DNA from: Parashewanella spongiae
Lineage (GTDB): Bacteria; Pseudomonadota; Gammaproteobacteria; Enterobacterales; Shewanellaceae
Direction of reading: 5' to 3'
Length of the DNA stretch: 64,000 nt
Assembly: GCF_004358345.1 (NCBI RefSeq)
Contig: NZ_CP037952.1
Span: 5,401,457-5,465,456 of the forward strand
Translations under genes and position numbers: made by a program
Shown: piece after piece, positions 1 through 10,000 of the stretch
Layout of the letters: the number at the start of each line of letters is the position of its first letter
How positions within the stretch are numbered: position 1 is the first letter of the stretch
The notes under the pieces: model-generated
What the model was told of the DNA's origin: nothing
Databases searched by the model: none
What the model saw: only the letters and a program-made list of their open reading frames with translations

Positions 1-365
1 ACCACACCATTTCAGGCCGTCGCACTTTCAAGTATGGCGCATTTTCTTGGTTCGTTTGCTCCTTCACTGGCCAACTATCGTCATGAAAACTCTCATTAAT
101 GGAACTCAACCATAGTCGCTATGTTAGCCATTACACTTACTATTAGCCATTTGTGGATTATTAATTTGTAAAAGCCAAAGAATCTGGCAATGTTGCAGAG
201 TATTCAACAAATATTAAACCAACAACTTTGATTAACAAAACCCCACAAAAATAGATAAGATATTGAAAAGAAATAAGCTAACTTAGATTTAAAGTGTGTC
301 ATTCAGCATCGGTACAACCTCTTTTACATAGAATGATGATTTAACGTTAATTGAATGGTCTTATT
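1..365. other. Non-coding stretch at window start
   Basis: No convincing gene is seen. Around 12-30 the sequence TTCAGGCCGTCGCACT resembles, with one indel and in reverse orientation, part of the long dispersed repeat near 58815-58840, so this may be a degraded copy of that repeat. The remainder is AT-rich and would contain the promoter of the secreted protein gene beginning at 366. Confidence 0.4.
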
Positions 366-770
366 ATGAAAACTGAATTGAAGTTTTATTCTCTTTTATG
401 TATTTCAGCATTACTTTCAGGAAGTGCAGTTGCTGATGACTCTGCAGGAACGGCAATATTAAATAGAACACTTGACTCTGCAATGTCTGAAACTATTTAC
501 GTTCATGCTCATAATAAAAAAAATGGAGAGTGGCAAGATTTAGGACATATATTATCTGTCAGTTTTGATAATATTTTTATGGATACGGATACCTATGATA
601 AGTTCTATCTTTCAGCGTATAAAGGCACTCAAGACAGCGATATATACCCAGTTATATCCTGTTTATCATCAAACGCTAACTGCAGCAACGGTGCAAGAAA
701 TGTTGTTTATAGTGCTAAAATACATTGGTCGAGTGTACGCTTGAAAGTATTTTTAGAACGTGAAGACTAA
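366..770 (+). CDS. Small secreted protein of unknown function
   Basis: The 134-residue product begins with a clear signal peptide (basic MKTELK, a hydrophobic core, then cleavage probably after SAVA). The mature part is about 110 residues, has two Cys that could pair (ISCLSSNANCS), and contains a run of polar beta-type sequence (TIYVHAHNKKNGEWQDLG). A start at 366 is preferred over the upstream TTG at 351 because it places the charged n-region of the signal peptide first. I recognise no family. It probably acts in the periplasm or outside the cell. Its neighbours downstream run on the opposite strand, so it is monocistronic. Confidence 0.6.
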   Translation: MKTELKFYSLLCISALLSGSAVADDSAGTAILNRTLDSAMSETIYVHAHNKKNGEWQDLGHILSVSFDNIFMDTDTYDKFYLSAYKGTQDSDIYPVISCLSSNANCSNGARNVVYSAKIHWSSVRLKVFLERED

Positions 771-819
771 CTTCTGCTTTCGATAATAAACCCTTTTACA
801 GTTTGTAAAACTACAAATC

Positions 820-859
820 TTTATTGCCTCATTACAGAGGCTGTGGCAGGGCAATAAAG
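820..859. repeat. Dispersed hairpin repeat, copy 1
   Basis: TTTATTGCC at 820-828 pairs with GGCAATAAA at 850-858. Related copies with the same TTTATT(A/G)CCTCA(C/T)TACA core lie at 11017-11057 and 12996-13024, often followed by the words ATCATACCGAA and ACACGTTT. Copy 1 lies between convergent genes, where it could act as a bidirectional transcription stop. Confidence 0.55.
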
Positions 860-989
860 AATCATACCGAATGAAATACGTTTTTTTGACATGCTCGTAT
901 TCGCTTAGCTTGAATGTTTCAGAACCAATCATTTTAAGCTGTGATCTTGTCTTTTTAAATTTCACACATCGAGTATTATGAATAGTTTT

Positions 990-1493
990 TTACGGTTGTG
1001 TTGCCAATCTCACTTTTCTTAGTTTGTCACTTTGCCCCCAGTAATTAGCAAAATCTTCAAGTGTCATGCCTGACTTATTTGTCAATTTTTCACTACAGTT
1101 TTGTGTGTATAGTTTTTTTACAATTGAAAATTCAGCTTTTATAATGGCACCCATTATAGCCGTGTTACCACGCTTATCTTGAAGACATGCATTTGCGCCA
1201 TATTGAAGTAAGGTTTCTATTGCGGGCTCTTGACCATTGTATGCTGAAACCATTAGTGCAGTATAGCTTTGAGCATTTCGTTGATCTACTGGAAACCCTG
1301 CTTCTAAAAAATATGAAAGTACATCAACATTACCAGTTCTCGCCGATGCAAAGTAGTATTCAATCAGTTGTTGAATTTGCTTATTGTTAGACTTGTCTAT
1401 AGCTATGACAAATTTAGTTGAGTTTTCACTTTTTTTTTGAGAATCGAAGGCTTCAGATAGAGAGTAGGGTACGTATATTAACGTGAGAGCCAC
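990..1493 (-). CDS. Ankyrin-repeat protein, AnkB-like partner of catalase; 5' end frameshifted
   Basis: About three ankyrin repeats are visible (for example SYTALMVSAYNGQEPAIETL and the next starting GNTAIMGAI). It lies 170 bp downstream of the periplasmic catalase gene on the same strand. In Pseudomonas the katB-ankB pair has this arrangement and AnkB supports catalase activity in the periplasm, so the same role is inferred. The open frame has only a GTG start at 1493. A much better start is ATG at 1548 with an AAGG ribosome-binding site; it leads into a good signal peptide, but the frame is broken by an A9 tract (T9 on the + strand at 1523-1531). Removing one A joins MLNKSLKKTLTS to VFINLCVALTLIYV. 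The gene is therefore either a pseudogene, phase-variable, or affected by a homopolymer sequencing error. Confidence 0.75.
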   Translation of the reverse strand: MALTLIYVPYSLSEAFDSQKKSENSTKFVIAIDKSNNKQIQQLIEYYFASARTGNVDVLSYFLEAGFPVDQRNAQSYTALMVSAYNGQEPAIETLLQYGANACLQDKRGNTAIMGAIIKAEFSIVKKLYTQNCSEKLTNKSGMTLEDFANYWGQSDKLRKVRLATQP

Positions 1494-1522
1494 ACATAAG
1501 TTGATAAAAACTGAAGTAAGAG

Positions 1523-1531
1523 TTTTTTTTT
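1523..1531 (-). other. A9 homopolymer breaking the ankyrin gene
   Basis: Nine T on the + strand (nine A in the coding sense) separate the ATG at 1548 from the long ankyrin frame. Eight A would give one continuous secreted protein. See the ankyrin gene entry. Confidence 0.6.
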
Positions 1532-1610
1532 AAGGATTTATTAAGCATGAATTAAACCTTATGTTGAAGCAGAAAGATATTGAACTTTTTTTGGAATATT
1601 TGGGTAGTGG

Positions 1611-1662
1611 CCACAAAACGTACTCTAAACTGGGCAGAGAAGAGCAAGTATTCGTTTTGTGG
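1611..1662. terminator. Inverted repeat between catalase and ankyrin genes
   Basis: CCACAAAACG at 1611-1620 is perfectly repeated in inverse at 1653-1662, with a 32-base loop. It sits in the 170-bp gap between the two genes and could attenuate transcription into the ankyrin gene or stabilise the catalase mRNA. There is no U run, so an intrinsic terminator is not certain. Confidence 0.35.
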
Positions 1663-1719
1663 ACTTATATGGTGCTGATTAATTAGCCCATTAGAGTTGT
1701 CATCTTTGTGTTGTAGAAA

Positions 1720-3231
1720 TTAGGTTTGTGATCTTTTTTTCACTTCATTTAAATTGCCATTAACAGCTTGAGTCAGGCGTTTACCAAAATCTTTGTCTGC
1801 ACGATAGAAGTAACTCAGCATCTGGTGCTTAACATTATAATTTTTAACTTGCCCTAAATCACCTGATAAATTAGCTATTAAGTCAATTTTGTCTTGTTTG
1901 TTTAAACTGCGATAAAATATCCCTGCCTGAGTAAAGTTATCTTGTTTCTCGATGACTTTTTGAGACACTGTTCCTGTTAAAGCTGTGTTAACTGACCGAT
2001 ATCTATTATCTTCGGTTAATGATAAGTGAGTACTAGGTTGATAATTAATATTACCAACAGTGTGACCGTTATTAGACGCACCATCTTGATTGTGATTAAT
2101 TTTATCAATCCGAGGTTGGTTTATAGGTAGTTGAGATAAGTTAGCACCTAGGCGGTAGAGTTGCGTATCCGAATATGAAAATACACGCCCCTGTAGTAAT
2201 TTGTCTTCAGAAGGCTCGATACCAGGTATCAAGTTAGAAGGGGCAAAAGCGGCTTGTTCAGTTTCTTGAAAGAAATTGTCTGGGACACGATTAAGCGTCA
2301 TAGTGCCAACGGTTGTTTCTGGTATGTTCAACCATACTTTTGTTGCGTCGAGTGGGTTGTAATTAAAATCACCAAGATTTTTAGGGTTCAATATTTTGAC
2401 TTTTAAATCCCACTTTGGGTAATTCCCTTTATTGATTTGAGTATAAAGATCGTCAGTTAAGTGGTTAAAGTTTTTCCCTTGCATCTCTGTAACTTCATTT
2501 GGTCGTAGCCCTTCAACACCTTGGTGGCTTTCCCAGTGAAACTTTACATATTTAACTTCTTTTTCTTTATTAATAAATTTATAGGCATGCACACCCCAGC
2601 CATCCATCTTACGGTAGCTCGATGGAGTACCTAAATTAGTGTAAACCCTGCTTAACATGTGTGTAGCAGTACCTTCGTGACTAAAGAAATCGAAAAAACG
2701 GTTTGGATCTTGGATATTAGTCACTGGCGATGGCTTAAGTGAATGCACCATGTCAGGAAATTTAATTGCATCACGAATAAAAAATACTGGTAGGTTGATT
2801 CCTACTAGATCCCAATTACCTTGGTTTGAATAGAAACGAGTTGCAAACCCTCGTGGATCTCGCAGAGTTTCAGGTGAGCCTTTTGCATGAACTACTGTAG
2901 AGAAGCGGACAAATACAGGAGTAACTTTACCTTTTTCAGCGAAAGGAGCTGCTTGAGTGAGATTACTTAGGTCGTTACTGGCGACAAACTCACCATACGC
3001 CCCCGTACCTCTGGCATGAACAACACGTTCAGGTATACGTTCACGTGCGAAACGTTGCAATTTCTGAATCAAATGAACATCTTGTAAAAGCACACTGCCA
3101 TTGCTACCTGCAGTAGTTGAATTTTGGTTATCACCTACAGGTGCACCGTTGTCGCGAGTTAATGTTTCTGCTTGTATGCTAAATGCCAAACCTATTGATA
3201 GTGCTAAAAAACTTGTTTTCTTTATATTCAT
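1720..3231 (-). CDS. katB: Periplasmic monofunctional haem catalase
   Basis: The 503-residue protein breaks hydrogen peroxide into water and oxygen. A signal peptide (MNIKKTSFLALSIGLAFS, cleavage near IQA-ET) directs it to the periplasm. The catalytic histidine lies in RIPERVVHARGTGAYGEF (about residues 65-82), the distal Asn region follows in DLVGINLPVFFIRD, and the proximal haem-ligand tyrosine is in RVFSYSDTQLYRLG (about residues 345-358). The length of roughly 480 mature residues fits small-subunit clade 3 catalases. The ankyrin gene follows downstream, which is the katB-ankB arrangement. The long upstream gap (3232-3994) would carry the promoter but is mostly occupied by repeat elements; no OxyR site could be assigned by eye. 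Confidence 0.93.
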   Translation of the reverse strand: MNIKKTSFLALSIGLAFSIQAETLTRDNGAPVGDNQNSTTAGSNGSVLLQDVHLIQKLQRFARERIPERVVHARGTGAYGEFVASNDLSNLTQAAPFAEKGKVTPVFVRFSTVVHAKGSPETLRDPRGFATRFYSNQGNWDLVGINLPVFFIRDAIKFPDMVHSLKPSPVTNIQDPNRFFDFFSHEGTATHMLSRVYTNLGTPSSYRKMDGWGVHAYKFINKEKEVKYVKFHWESHQGVEGLRPNEVTEMQGKNFNHLTDDLYTQINKGNYPKWDLKVKILNPKNLGDFNYNPLDATKVWLNIPETTVGTMTLNRVPDNFFQETEQAAFAPSNLIPGIEPSEDKLLQGRVFSYSDTQLYRLGANLSQLPINQPRIDKINHNQDGASNNGHTVGNINYQPSTHLSLTEDNRYRSVNTALTGTVSQKVIEKQDNFTQAGIFYRSLNKQDKIDLIANLSGDLGQVKNYNVKHQMLSYFYRADKDFGKRLTQAVNGNLNEVKKRSQT

Positions 3232-3374
3232 TGGGATTCTCTTATTTACAACAATTGCTCTCTCTGCCTACAAACATTCTATAACGAATATAAAGATTAA
3301 GAATAAAGGTTATTATCGATTGGGTGAATTAGGAAAACAGATTGGAGTTGTCTTTCTATTCACTAGGGGGTGTA

Positions 3375-3990
3375 ATACCAATTACAGTAATTAAATGCTC
3401 AACTCAGAGCTAAGTACCTGACCATAAGTTTCTTAAGATTTTCTAGTGTCCAGTTTCAGCACTCTACGGTGTTGCAACTTCGGTTACATAGCTACGGCTA
3501 TGCGCCCTACATTACGTATTGTATAGCACTAAACCTGAACACAATAATTATCAAAGAACTTATCGACAGGTACTTATGTATGTGCTCAAAGTGCAATCGA
3601 AAATGATGAAGACATAGTTGTTACCGACATACACAGCTGTCGTTATTACATTGCTACGTCAAGACAATTTTGAGAAGTATTCTTTATAAACCAAAATGAG
3701 CACATACAAGCTCCCGAAGGGCAAGGCTAAAGAGTTCCATTACTGCGTTACAAGCACTTGAATTATCCCGACAAAAGCACTAAGTGCCTAATCAAATGTT
3801 TTTTCTCAAGAAGTCGTTAATGACAGGCGTTTCAGCCAGATAAATATTCGATTACATTTGACTGGTTACTTAAGTGCGTTGAACGCCAGTTTTGTATGGC
3901 GGCCGAAGGGAATATATTACTTCGAGCTTGTGCCTTGCACTGAAACCCTTTAGCTATTGCTAAGTGAGAGATTAATTACTGTAAATTAGC
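3375..3990. repeat. Composite MITE-like repeat between catalase and orphan genes
   Basis: The left end carries ATACCAATTACAGTAATTAA at 3375-3394, the same 20-bp terminal repeat that bounds the element at 6105-6365. A partial inverted copy (TTAATTACTGTAA, 3972-3984) lies at the right. Inside are segments shared with the other element in inverse order (the GCTCAACTCAGAGCT word next to the end, and the AAGGGCAAGGCTAAAG word near 3720), plus a segment GTTACCGACATACA near 3620 shared with 17987. It looks like two or more non-autonomous elements nested in each other; no transposase is present. No gene is seen in 3232-3994. Confidence 0.6.
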
Positions 3991-3994
3991 TAAT

Positions 3995-5764
3995 TTAATT
4001 GACCTTTGGCAGCAGTAACTCTCTAGGTGGAATATTTGGATAAATCCCAGAGTTTTTTGCTTTAAAATCACATATCATTCTATATAAATTTATTTTATTA
4101 CTTCGAGTATCTAATGACTGGGTCAAAAAGTATTCGGAAATAGCCAAATTATTCAGGGTCATTAGCATAAGAACGATATGACAGAAGTTATCTGCAGAGA
4201 GACATTCATTCGAATCACTTAAAAAAGTTATTGAGCCAATTTTATTGGCAGTAATAAAATCCATATCAACTAAATCCACAAAATTGTCAGCTTTAAATTG
4301 ATGTGCCCACCTATCAACAATTGACCTGATATTGCTGTCACTATAAGCACTACCTTTCAAGCGAGCGGCATATCTTGATTCTATATGATTAGTTGCAAGT
4401 GCTTGTTTGTAGATCTCTCCTATTGCATATATTATTCGTGACTTTTCAGGAGAGGTTTCAGATTTTAATATTACCTCTAGATTCTGAATATGACTATATA
4501 TATCTAAAGCATCTTCTCTAAGCTTTGCGGGAAATCTAGAGAGTATTTCTAAATGAACAAGGTCATGATAACTCCCACCAAAACAACCTGACTGGCACTT
4601 GTCTGGCTTTAGAAGGTTGTCTCTGGCTCTTTGATGATACAATGAAACAGGATGTGCTTTTTCTCTTCTCAATTGTATAAATTCTTCTAAATTTGGCGAA
4701 GCAAAACATAAAAACGGTTTCACTCTGTCTTTTGGAGGGTTAACTGAATGAAAATCTCTGAGGCAAGCAACGATGTGGTATGATGGTAATAATATTATGA
4801 CATCGCTGTCTTTCGAGGTACTAGGTTTATGAAGTTTAAAACTGCTGATTAACCGATCAAATGTTCCTATCCAACTTCCGACTTCTGTTTCGCAAGGTGC
4901 TTCTGTACATCCATGATAAGTATTAGGTCGAGAGCGGAACCACTCACCAGTTAAATATTTTTCCAGTTTACTATCCTTAGATAATACAACTTTTGTGTAC
5001 CAAGTTTTTTGACGAGGCATAGATCTAACAAGCTTTTGCTCATCGGCAGTTAATTTTTCATTAAAAAATGAACTAACTTCGTCAAAACAAACTCTCTCGA
5101 CACTTTTTGCTGTAAATTTACCAAGTAGGGGTTCTGCGGTTATTTCTGTATCTTTATCAAATTGTGTCAAAGGTTGTAACCAATTGATTTGGATGTCACC
5201 AAATAGCTCTTCGTTAATATATTTATTCAAATAAAGATAAAGTAAATAATCATAAGCAGTAGCACGTTTGAAAATGGACGAATCCCATTTGTTTTCTTTG
5301 ATAGCGTTTAACATTTCCATCGCAGGTTGTAAAAAAGTACTGTGATCACATGCTATTTGTTTAAATTGTTCTTCCTCTTCTGCTAAGTATTTGAGGCTAT
5401 CAAATGGATCTGTATGTTGTTCAGAATGTAGATTATCCATACTGTTCTGAACAACTGAATTATCTCTTTCTTTGTCCGAATAATGACACGAGTTCGAAGA
5501 TGGAGTAATAGTTGCCGTTTCATTGGCATCATTACTTATTTTTCTTTTTCGTCTAAAATAATCAAAGAAATTGAATAATTTTCTCTTAAAACTGCTTGAT
5601 TGAGGGGTAGTATTCCAACGAAAAGATAAATCATCAGCCTTATCTCTTGATTCTTCATAACAAAGAACCTGAGAAGTGCTCTCCCAATTTGAAGCAACTG
5701 AAGTGATACCTATAGTTGTACATGTTGCCATAGAAACGTGTTCATTACTTAAACCTAAAATCAT
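3995..5764 (-). CDS. Large orphan protein, function unknown
   Basis: A 589-residue soluble protein without a signal peptide or membrane segment. The first 110 residues look disordered, rich in Ser, Asn and charged residues with a basic patch (SSFKRKLFNFFDYFRRKRK), followed by a helical-looking body. Several Cys and His occur in the middle (YHGCTEAPCETE and KCQSGCFGGSYHDLVHLEIL); these could bind metal or form a catalytic centre, but I recognise no known motif. Start ATG at 5764; an internal ATG 11 codons later is an alternative. It stands alone between repeat elements. The disordered N-terminus and lack of relatives fit a secreted effector, but that is only a guess. Confidence 0.55.
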   Translation of the reverse strand: MILGLSNEHVSMATCTTIGITSVASNWESTSQVLCYEESRDKADDLSFRWNTTPQSSSFKRKLFNFFDYFRRKRKISNDANETATITPSSNSCHYSDKERDNSVVQNSMDNLHSEQHTDPFDSLKYLAEEEEQFKQIACDHSTFLQPAMEMLNAIKENKWDSSIFKRATAYDYLLYLYLNKYINEELFGDIQINWLQPLTQFDKDTEITAEPLLGKFTAKSVERVCFDEVSSFFNEKLTADEQKLVRSMPRQKTWYTKVVLSKDSKLEKYLTGEWFRSRPNTYHGCTEAPCETEVGSWIGTFDRLISSFKLHKPSTSKDSDVIILLPSYHIVACLRDFHSVNPPKDRVKPFLCFASPNLEEFIQLRREKAHPVSLYHQRARDNLLKPDKCQSGCFGGSYHDLVHLEILSRFPAKLREDALDIYSHIQNLEVILKSETSPEKSRIIYAIGEIYKQALATNHIESRYAARLKGSAYSDSNIRSIVDRWAHQFKADNFVDLVDMDFITANKIGSITFLSDSNECLSADNFCHIVLMLMTLNNLAISEYFLTQSLDTRSNKINLYRMICDFKAKNSGIYPNIPPRELLLPKVN

Positions 5765-6104
5765 CAGTTGAACGCTGAGTATATGAGTAACTGCCTGAGC
5801 AATATGATGATTTTATCATCATGGCTTTCACCCAATGAGTGAAGAGCTCTACGCTCACAAGCTTGCTAAAATGACTGCTATCTGCGTTGTAACTTTTGTA
5901 AGTAGAATAACTACTTGCTGCAAGCTACGCCTTACTATCAGCCATTTTTTCTACGCTTGAGAACGCAGTCAACTGATGTTTCTAGGTTAAAACAAAAATC
6001 AATCATATAATTTTAGCACTGCCTAAATAGCAATCAAGTTAAAGAATATTTAATCAAAGGGAAGTCATACAATTACGATAACACCCTGCTTCTTAAATTA
6101 ACTT
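5765..6104. other. Non-coding gap with repeat-like sequence
   Basis: No gene is seen. The part 5830-5960 is rich in words such as AAGTAGAATAACTACTTGCTG that loosely resemble the repeat at 17930-18110, suggesting another degraded dispersed element. The promoter of the orphan gene on the minus strand would lie at its left edge. Confidence 0.35.
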
Positions 6105-6365
6105 ATACCAATTACAGTAATTAACTTCCCACTCAGCAAGAGATAAAGGTTTTCAGTACAAGGGGCATGTTCGAAGTACAGGGATAATTCAAGAGCGTGC
6201 AACGCAGTAATGGAATCCTTTAGCCTTGCCCTTCGGAAGCTTGTATGCGCAAAAATTACTTCACAAAATTATCTCAACGTAGATAACTATGTTTTCACCA
6301 ATTTCGTTTGTACTTTGTGCGCATACATAGCTCTGAGTTGAGCATTTAATTACTGTAATTGGTAT
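6105..6365. repeat. MITE-like element with perfect 20-bp inverted ends
   Basis: A 261-bp element bounded by ATACCAATTACAGTAATTAA (6105-6124) and its exact inverse (6346-6365). It contains no reading frame of note. The flanks suggest insertion at a TA-rich site. The same terminal repeat and internal words occur at 3375-3990. The element abuts a truncated recombinase gene, which it or a later deletion interrupted. Confidence 0.75.
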
Positions 6366-6579
6366 TATTGTCGCAAGTCAAAAAAGTTGTGATTGTTGTT
6401 TATAGATTGGATCGACTAAGACGTTCTTTAAAACACTTCATTGAGCTTATTAACCAGCTTACAGAACTTGATATTGGGCTAATAAGTCTCAATGACCCTG
6501 TTGATACAACCTCACTTCAAGGAAGAATTGTCACTAACCTTTTCGCCGCAATTGCAGAATTTGAACGTGAACTTATCAA
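6366..6579 (+). pseudogene. Fragment of a serine site-specific recombinase (resolvase/invertase)
   Basis: About 70 residues of the catalytic domain of a Tn3/Hin-type serine recombinase are left: VVYRLDRLRRSLKHFIELI, then LISLNDPVDTTSLQGR and FAAIAEFERELI, which are the conserved blocks after the active-site serine. The N-terminal part with the catalytic serine is cut away at the MITE end, and the C-terminal DNA-binding domain is replaced by IS630 sequence in the same frame. It cannot be functional. Confidence 0.8.
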
Positions 6580-6759
6580 AAATTTTAACTACAGCCATAA
6601 ATGCATGAGACATTCACTTAAAAAACAGCGTAATGAGGTCCATTTTGAAAGAGCCTACGATGAATTAGTGAGTTGTGTATAAATGGAAAAGGAAGGGATA
6701 ATAGATCTTTATTACTTTGATGAATCTGGCTTTTCCCTGAAGTCGAGCTTGCCGCATGG
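6580..6759 (+). pseudogene. Fragment of an IS630-family transposase
   Basis: Directly fused to the recombinase fragment. The piece SLKKQRNEVHFERAYDEL is read first; after a stop at 6680-6682 a second frame gives IIDLYYFDESGFSLKSSLP, the conserved DE block of IS630/Tc1-like DDE transposases. Both the beginning and the end of the transposase are missing and the frame is broken, so this is a remnant. The right junction runs into group II intron sequence. Confidence 0.75.
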
Positions 6760-6828
6760 TTAGCAATGAAAGTTGCACGCTGGGTTCTTAGGAGGACGGC
6801 ATCTGGTAACGGGTGTCGTATATCCGAC
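6760..6828 (+). mobile_element. 3'-end remnant of a group II intron (domains V and VI)
   Basis: The stretch AGCAATGAAAGTTGCACGC (6770-6788) followed by GGGTTC and AGGAGGACGGCATC then GGGTGTCGTATATCCGAC matches the layout of domain V (AGTGAAAGTTGCACGTAC) and domain VI (GCGGCACCTG hairpin ending TTATCCGAC) of the intron at 59271-61394 on the other strand. Only the 3' end is kept. It records a second, older intron of the same type. The 230 bases that follow, up to the PPR gene, show nothing else. Confidence 0.6.
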
Positions 6829-7060
6829 AGAAATGCGCCAGTCGACCAAGTTGGCAAGGGAGGGACAAACCAATTTACGCTCAATTTCATTATTTTTTTG
6901 AGTCTGAGATACAGCTATGAGCTATGAAACGGCTCCCCGGTGCGGTGGATAATTTTCTGTTATACATTTATAGAATGCCTTAAAGCTGAATATTTTTGTA
7001 TTTATCATTTCAGTGCGTTATTTCTTAGCTTGTTAATTCACTCACTTATTGAGTAATGTG

Positions 7061-10000
7061 ATGACGACAGTGCGCACTCCTGCTGAGCAACAATCAATAT
7101 ATAGATTCATGCTCAAAAGTCTCCAAGAATACCCAAGCGAAGCCGTATCCTATCTAAACTTTGAGGTTTCAAAGTTTGATGGTGATGAAAACTTACAACA
7201 GGGTTATCAAAGATTAAGCAAAACCGATAGACAAAAGCTATATGATTTTTTCAACAATAAATCATCGGCGACTCGCTCTAACTCTCGCACACGAGAGACT
7301 CATTATTGTAAGAAGCCAAGTAACGCTTGCCGATGTTTGGCAACTGAGCCCCGCTCCATTACTCCAAAACCGAGCACTCAATATACCAAGCAAATACAGC
7401 AACCACCTTCCTCCCCTGATCCCTTTTTTACTCAGACCAGTGAGCTTATTCACTCTTGGAAACTTAAACAGAAAACCAAAAATCAACTGGGTATTGAGTT
7501 AAATGCATTAATTGGTGGTTGCACTAAACTTTCGCAGCTTATTGAAATCATTCACACCCTAAAAAATGACAAACGGGTAATGGAAACATCATGGAACATA
7601 AGGTTAATCCATAAATTGTTACACAAAGCGGCTGAGTTTTCTGACAGCCATTCATCTAATTTCGACGGTGTTTTTAGTGACATAATACGATTTAAATCGG
7701 CCTATGAAGCGAAAACATGCACACTATTACTGAAATTAATTAAGTTAAATTTAAATTTTTCAGATGCCAAAAAATTGGTGCTAGGCAATGCAGCTGAAGC
7801 CAGCGTAATGCAACAATGGGGCATAAAGCCTAATGTTGCCATTTACAGCGCCTTTATCTCGGTATGCGCTAAAACGGACCAGTTTGATAGTGCTTGGCAA
7901 CTGGTGTGTGGTGATAAACCCGTGATGGCACCTCATTTGCCATTAAAATCCAATCAAATCACCTGCATGAATTTGCTGACGGCCTGCGCTGAAGCGGGGC
8001 ATTATGCAGAAGCCAAATCATTGGTACTGGGTGATGGTGATGGCGATACAGATACTACCAGCTTAATGCAACAATGGGGCATTAAGCCTAATGTTGCCAT
8101 TTACAATGCCTTTATAACCGTATGCGCTAAAACGAACCAGTTTAATAGTGCTTGGCAACTGGTGTGTGGTGATAAGCCTGTGATGGCACCACGTCTACCA
8201 CTAAAGGCAGATTCAATCACCTGCATAAATTTGCTGTCTGCCTGCACTGAAACGGGGCGTTATGCAGAAGCCAAGTCATTGGTGTTGGGCGATAGCGATA
8301 TAGCTACAGCCAGCTTAGTGCAGCAATGGGACATCAAGCCTAACGTTGCCATTTACAATGCTTTTATCAGGGTATGCGCTAAAACAGGCCAGTTTGATAG
8401 TGCTTGGCAACTGGTGTGTGGTAATAAGCCCTTGATGGCACCTCATCTACCACTAAAGGCAGATTCAATCACCTGCATGAATCTGCTGGCTGCCTGCGCT
8501 GAAGCGGGGCGTTATGCAGAAGCCAAGTCATTGGTATTGGGCGATACAGATACAGCCGGCTTAATGCAACAATGGGGCATCAAGCCTGATGTTGCCATTT
8601 ACAGCGTCTTTATCAAGGTATGCGCTAAAACGGGTCAGTTTGATAGTGCTTGGCAACTGGTGTGTGGTGACAAGCCTGTGATGGCACCTCATCTACCATT
8701 AAAGGCAGATTCAATCACCTGCATGAATTTGCTGTCTGCATGCGCTGAAACGGGGCGTTATACAGAAGCCAAATCATTGGTGTTGGGCGATGCCGATACA
8801 GATACAGCCAGCTTAATGCAACAATGGAACATCAAGACTAATGTTGCCATTTACAGTGCCTTTATCACGGTATGCGCTAAAACTGGTCAGTTTGATAGTG
8901 CTTGGCAACTGGTGTGTGGTGATAAGCCCGTGATGGCACCTCATCTACCACTAAGGGCAGATTCAATTACCTGCCTGAGTTTGCTGACAGCCTGCGCTGA
9001 AACGGGGCGTTATGCAGAAGCCAAATCATTGGTGTTGGGCGATGCCGATGACGATACAGCTACAGCCAACTTAATGCAACAATGGGGCATCAAGCCTAAT
9101 GTTGCTATTTACAATGCTTTTATCACGGTATGCGCCAAAACGGGCCAATTTGATAGTGCTTGGCGACTGGTGTGTGGTGATAAGCTCGTGATGGCACCTC
9201 ATTTGTCATTAAAGGCCAATAAAATCACCTGCCTGAATTTGCTGACAGCCTGCGCTGAGACAGGGCGTTATGCAGAAGCCAAATCATTGGTGTTGGGTGA
9301 TGGCGATACAGATACAGCCAGCTCAATGCAACAATGGGGCATCAAGCCTAATGTTGACGTTTACAATGCCTTTATCACGGTATGCGCTAAAACTGACCAG
9401 TTTGATAGTGCTTGGCGACTGGTGTGTGGTGATAAGCCCGTGATGGCACCTCATCTACCACTAAAGGCAGATTCGATCACCTGCCTGAACTTGCTGAGCG
9501 CTTGCGCTGAAACGGGGCGTTATGCAGAAGCCAAATCATTGGTGTTGGGTGATGGCGATACAGATACAGCCAGCTCAATGCAACAATGGGGCATCAAGCC
9601 AGATGTTGCCATTTACAGCGCCTTTATCACGGTATGCGCTAAAACGGGCCGGTTTGATAGTGCTTGGCAACTGCTGTGTGGTGATAAGCCCGTGATGGCA
9701 CCTCATTTGCCATTAAAAGCCAATCAAATCACCTGCACGAATTTGCTGACGGCCTGCGCTGAAATGGAGCGTTATGCAGAAGCCAAATCGTTGGTGTTGG
9801 GCGATGACGATGACGATGGCGATACAGCTACAGACAGCTTAATGCAGCAGTGGGGCATCAAGCCTAACGTTGCCACTTACAGCGCCTTTATCACGGTATG
9901 CGCTAAAACGGGCCAATTTGATAGTGCTTGGCAACTGCTGTGTGGTGATAAGCCCGTGATGGCACCTTATTTGCCACTAAAGGCAGATTTAATTACCTGC

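Noticed and set aside
753-965. Reverse-strand frame of 70 codons
   Set aside because: It lies over a dispersed hairpin repeat and has no coding character or start signal.
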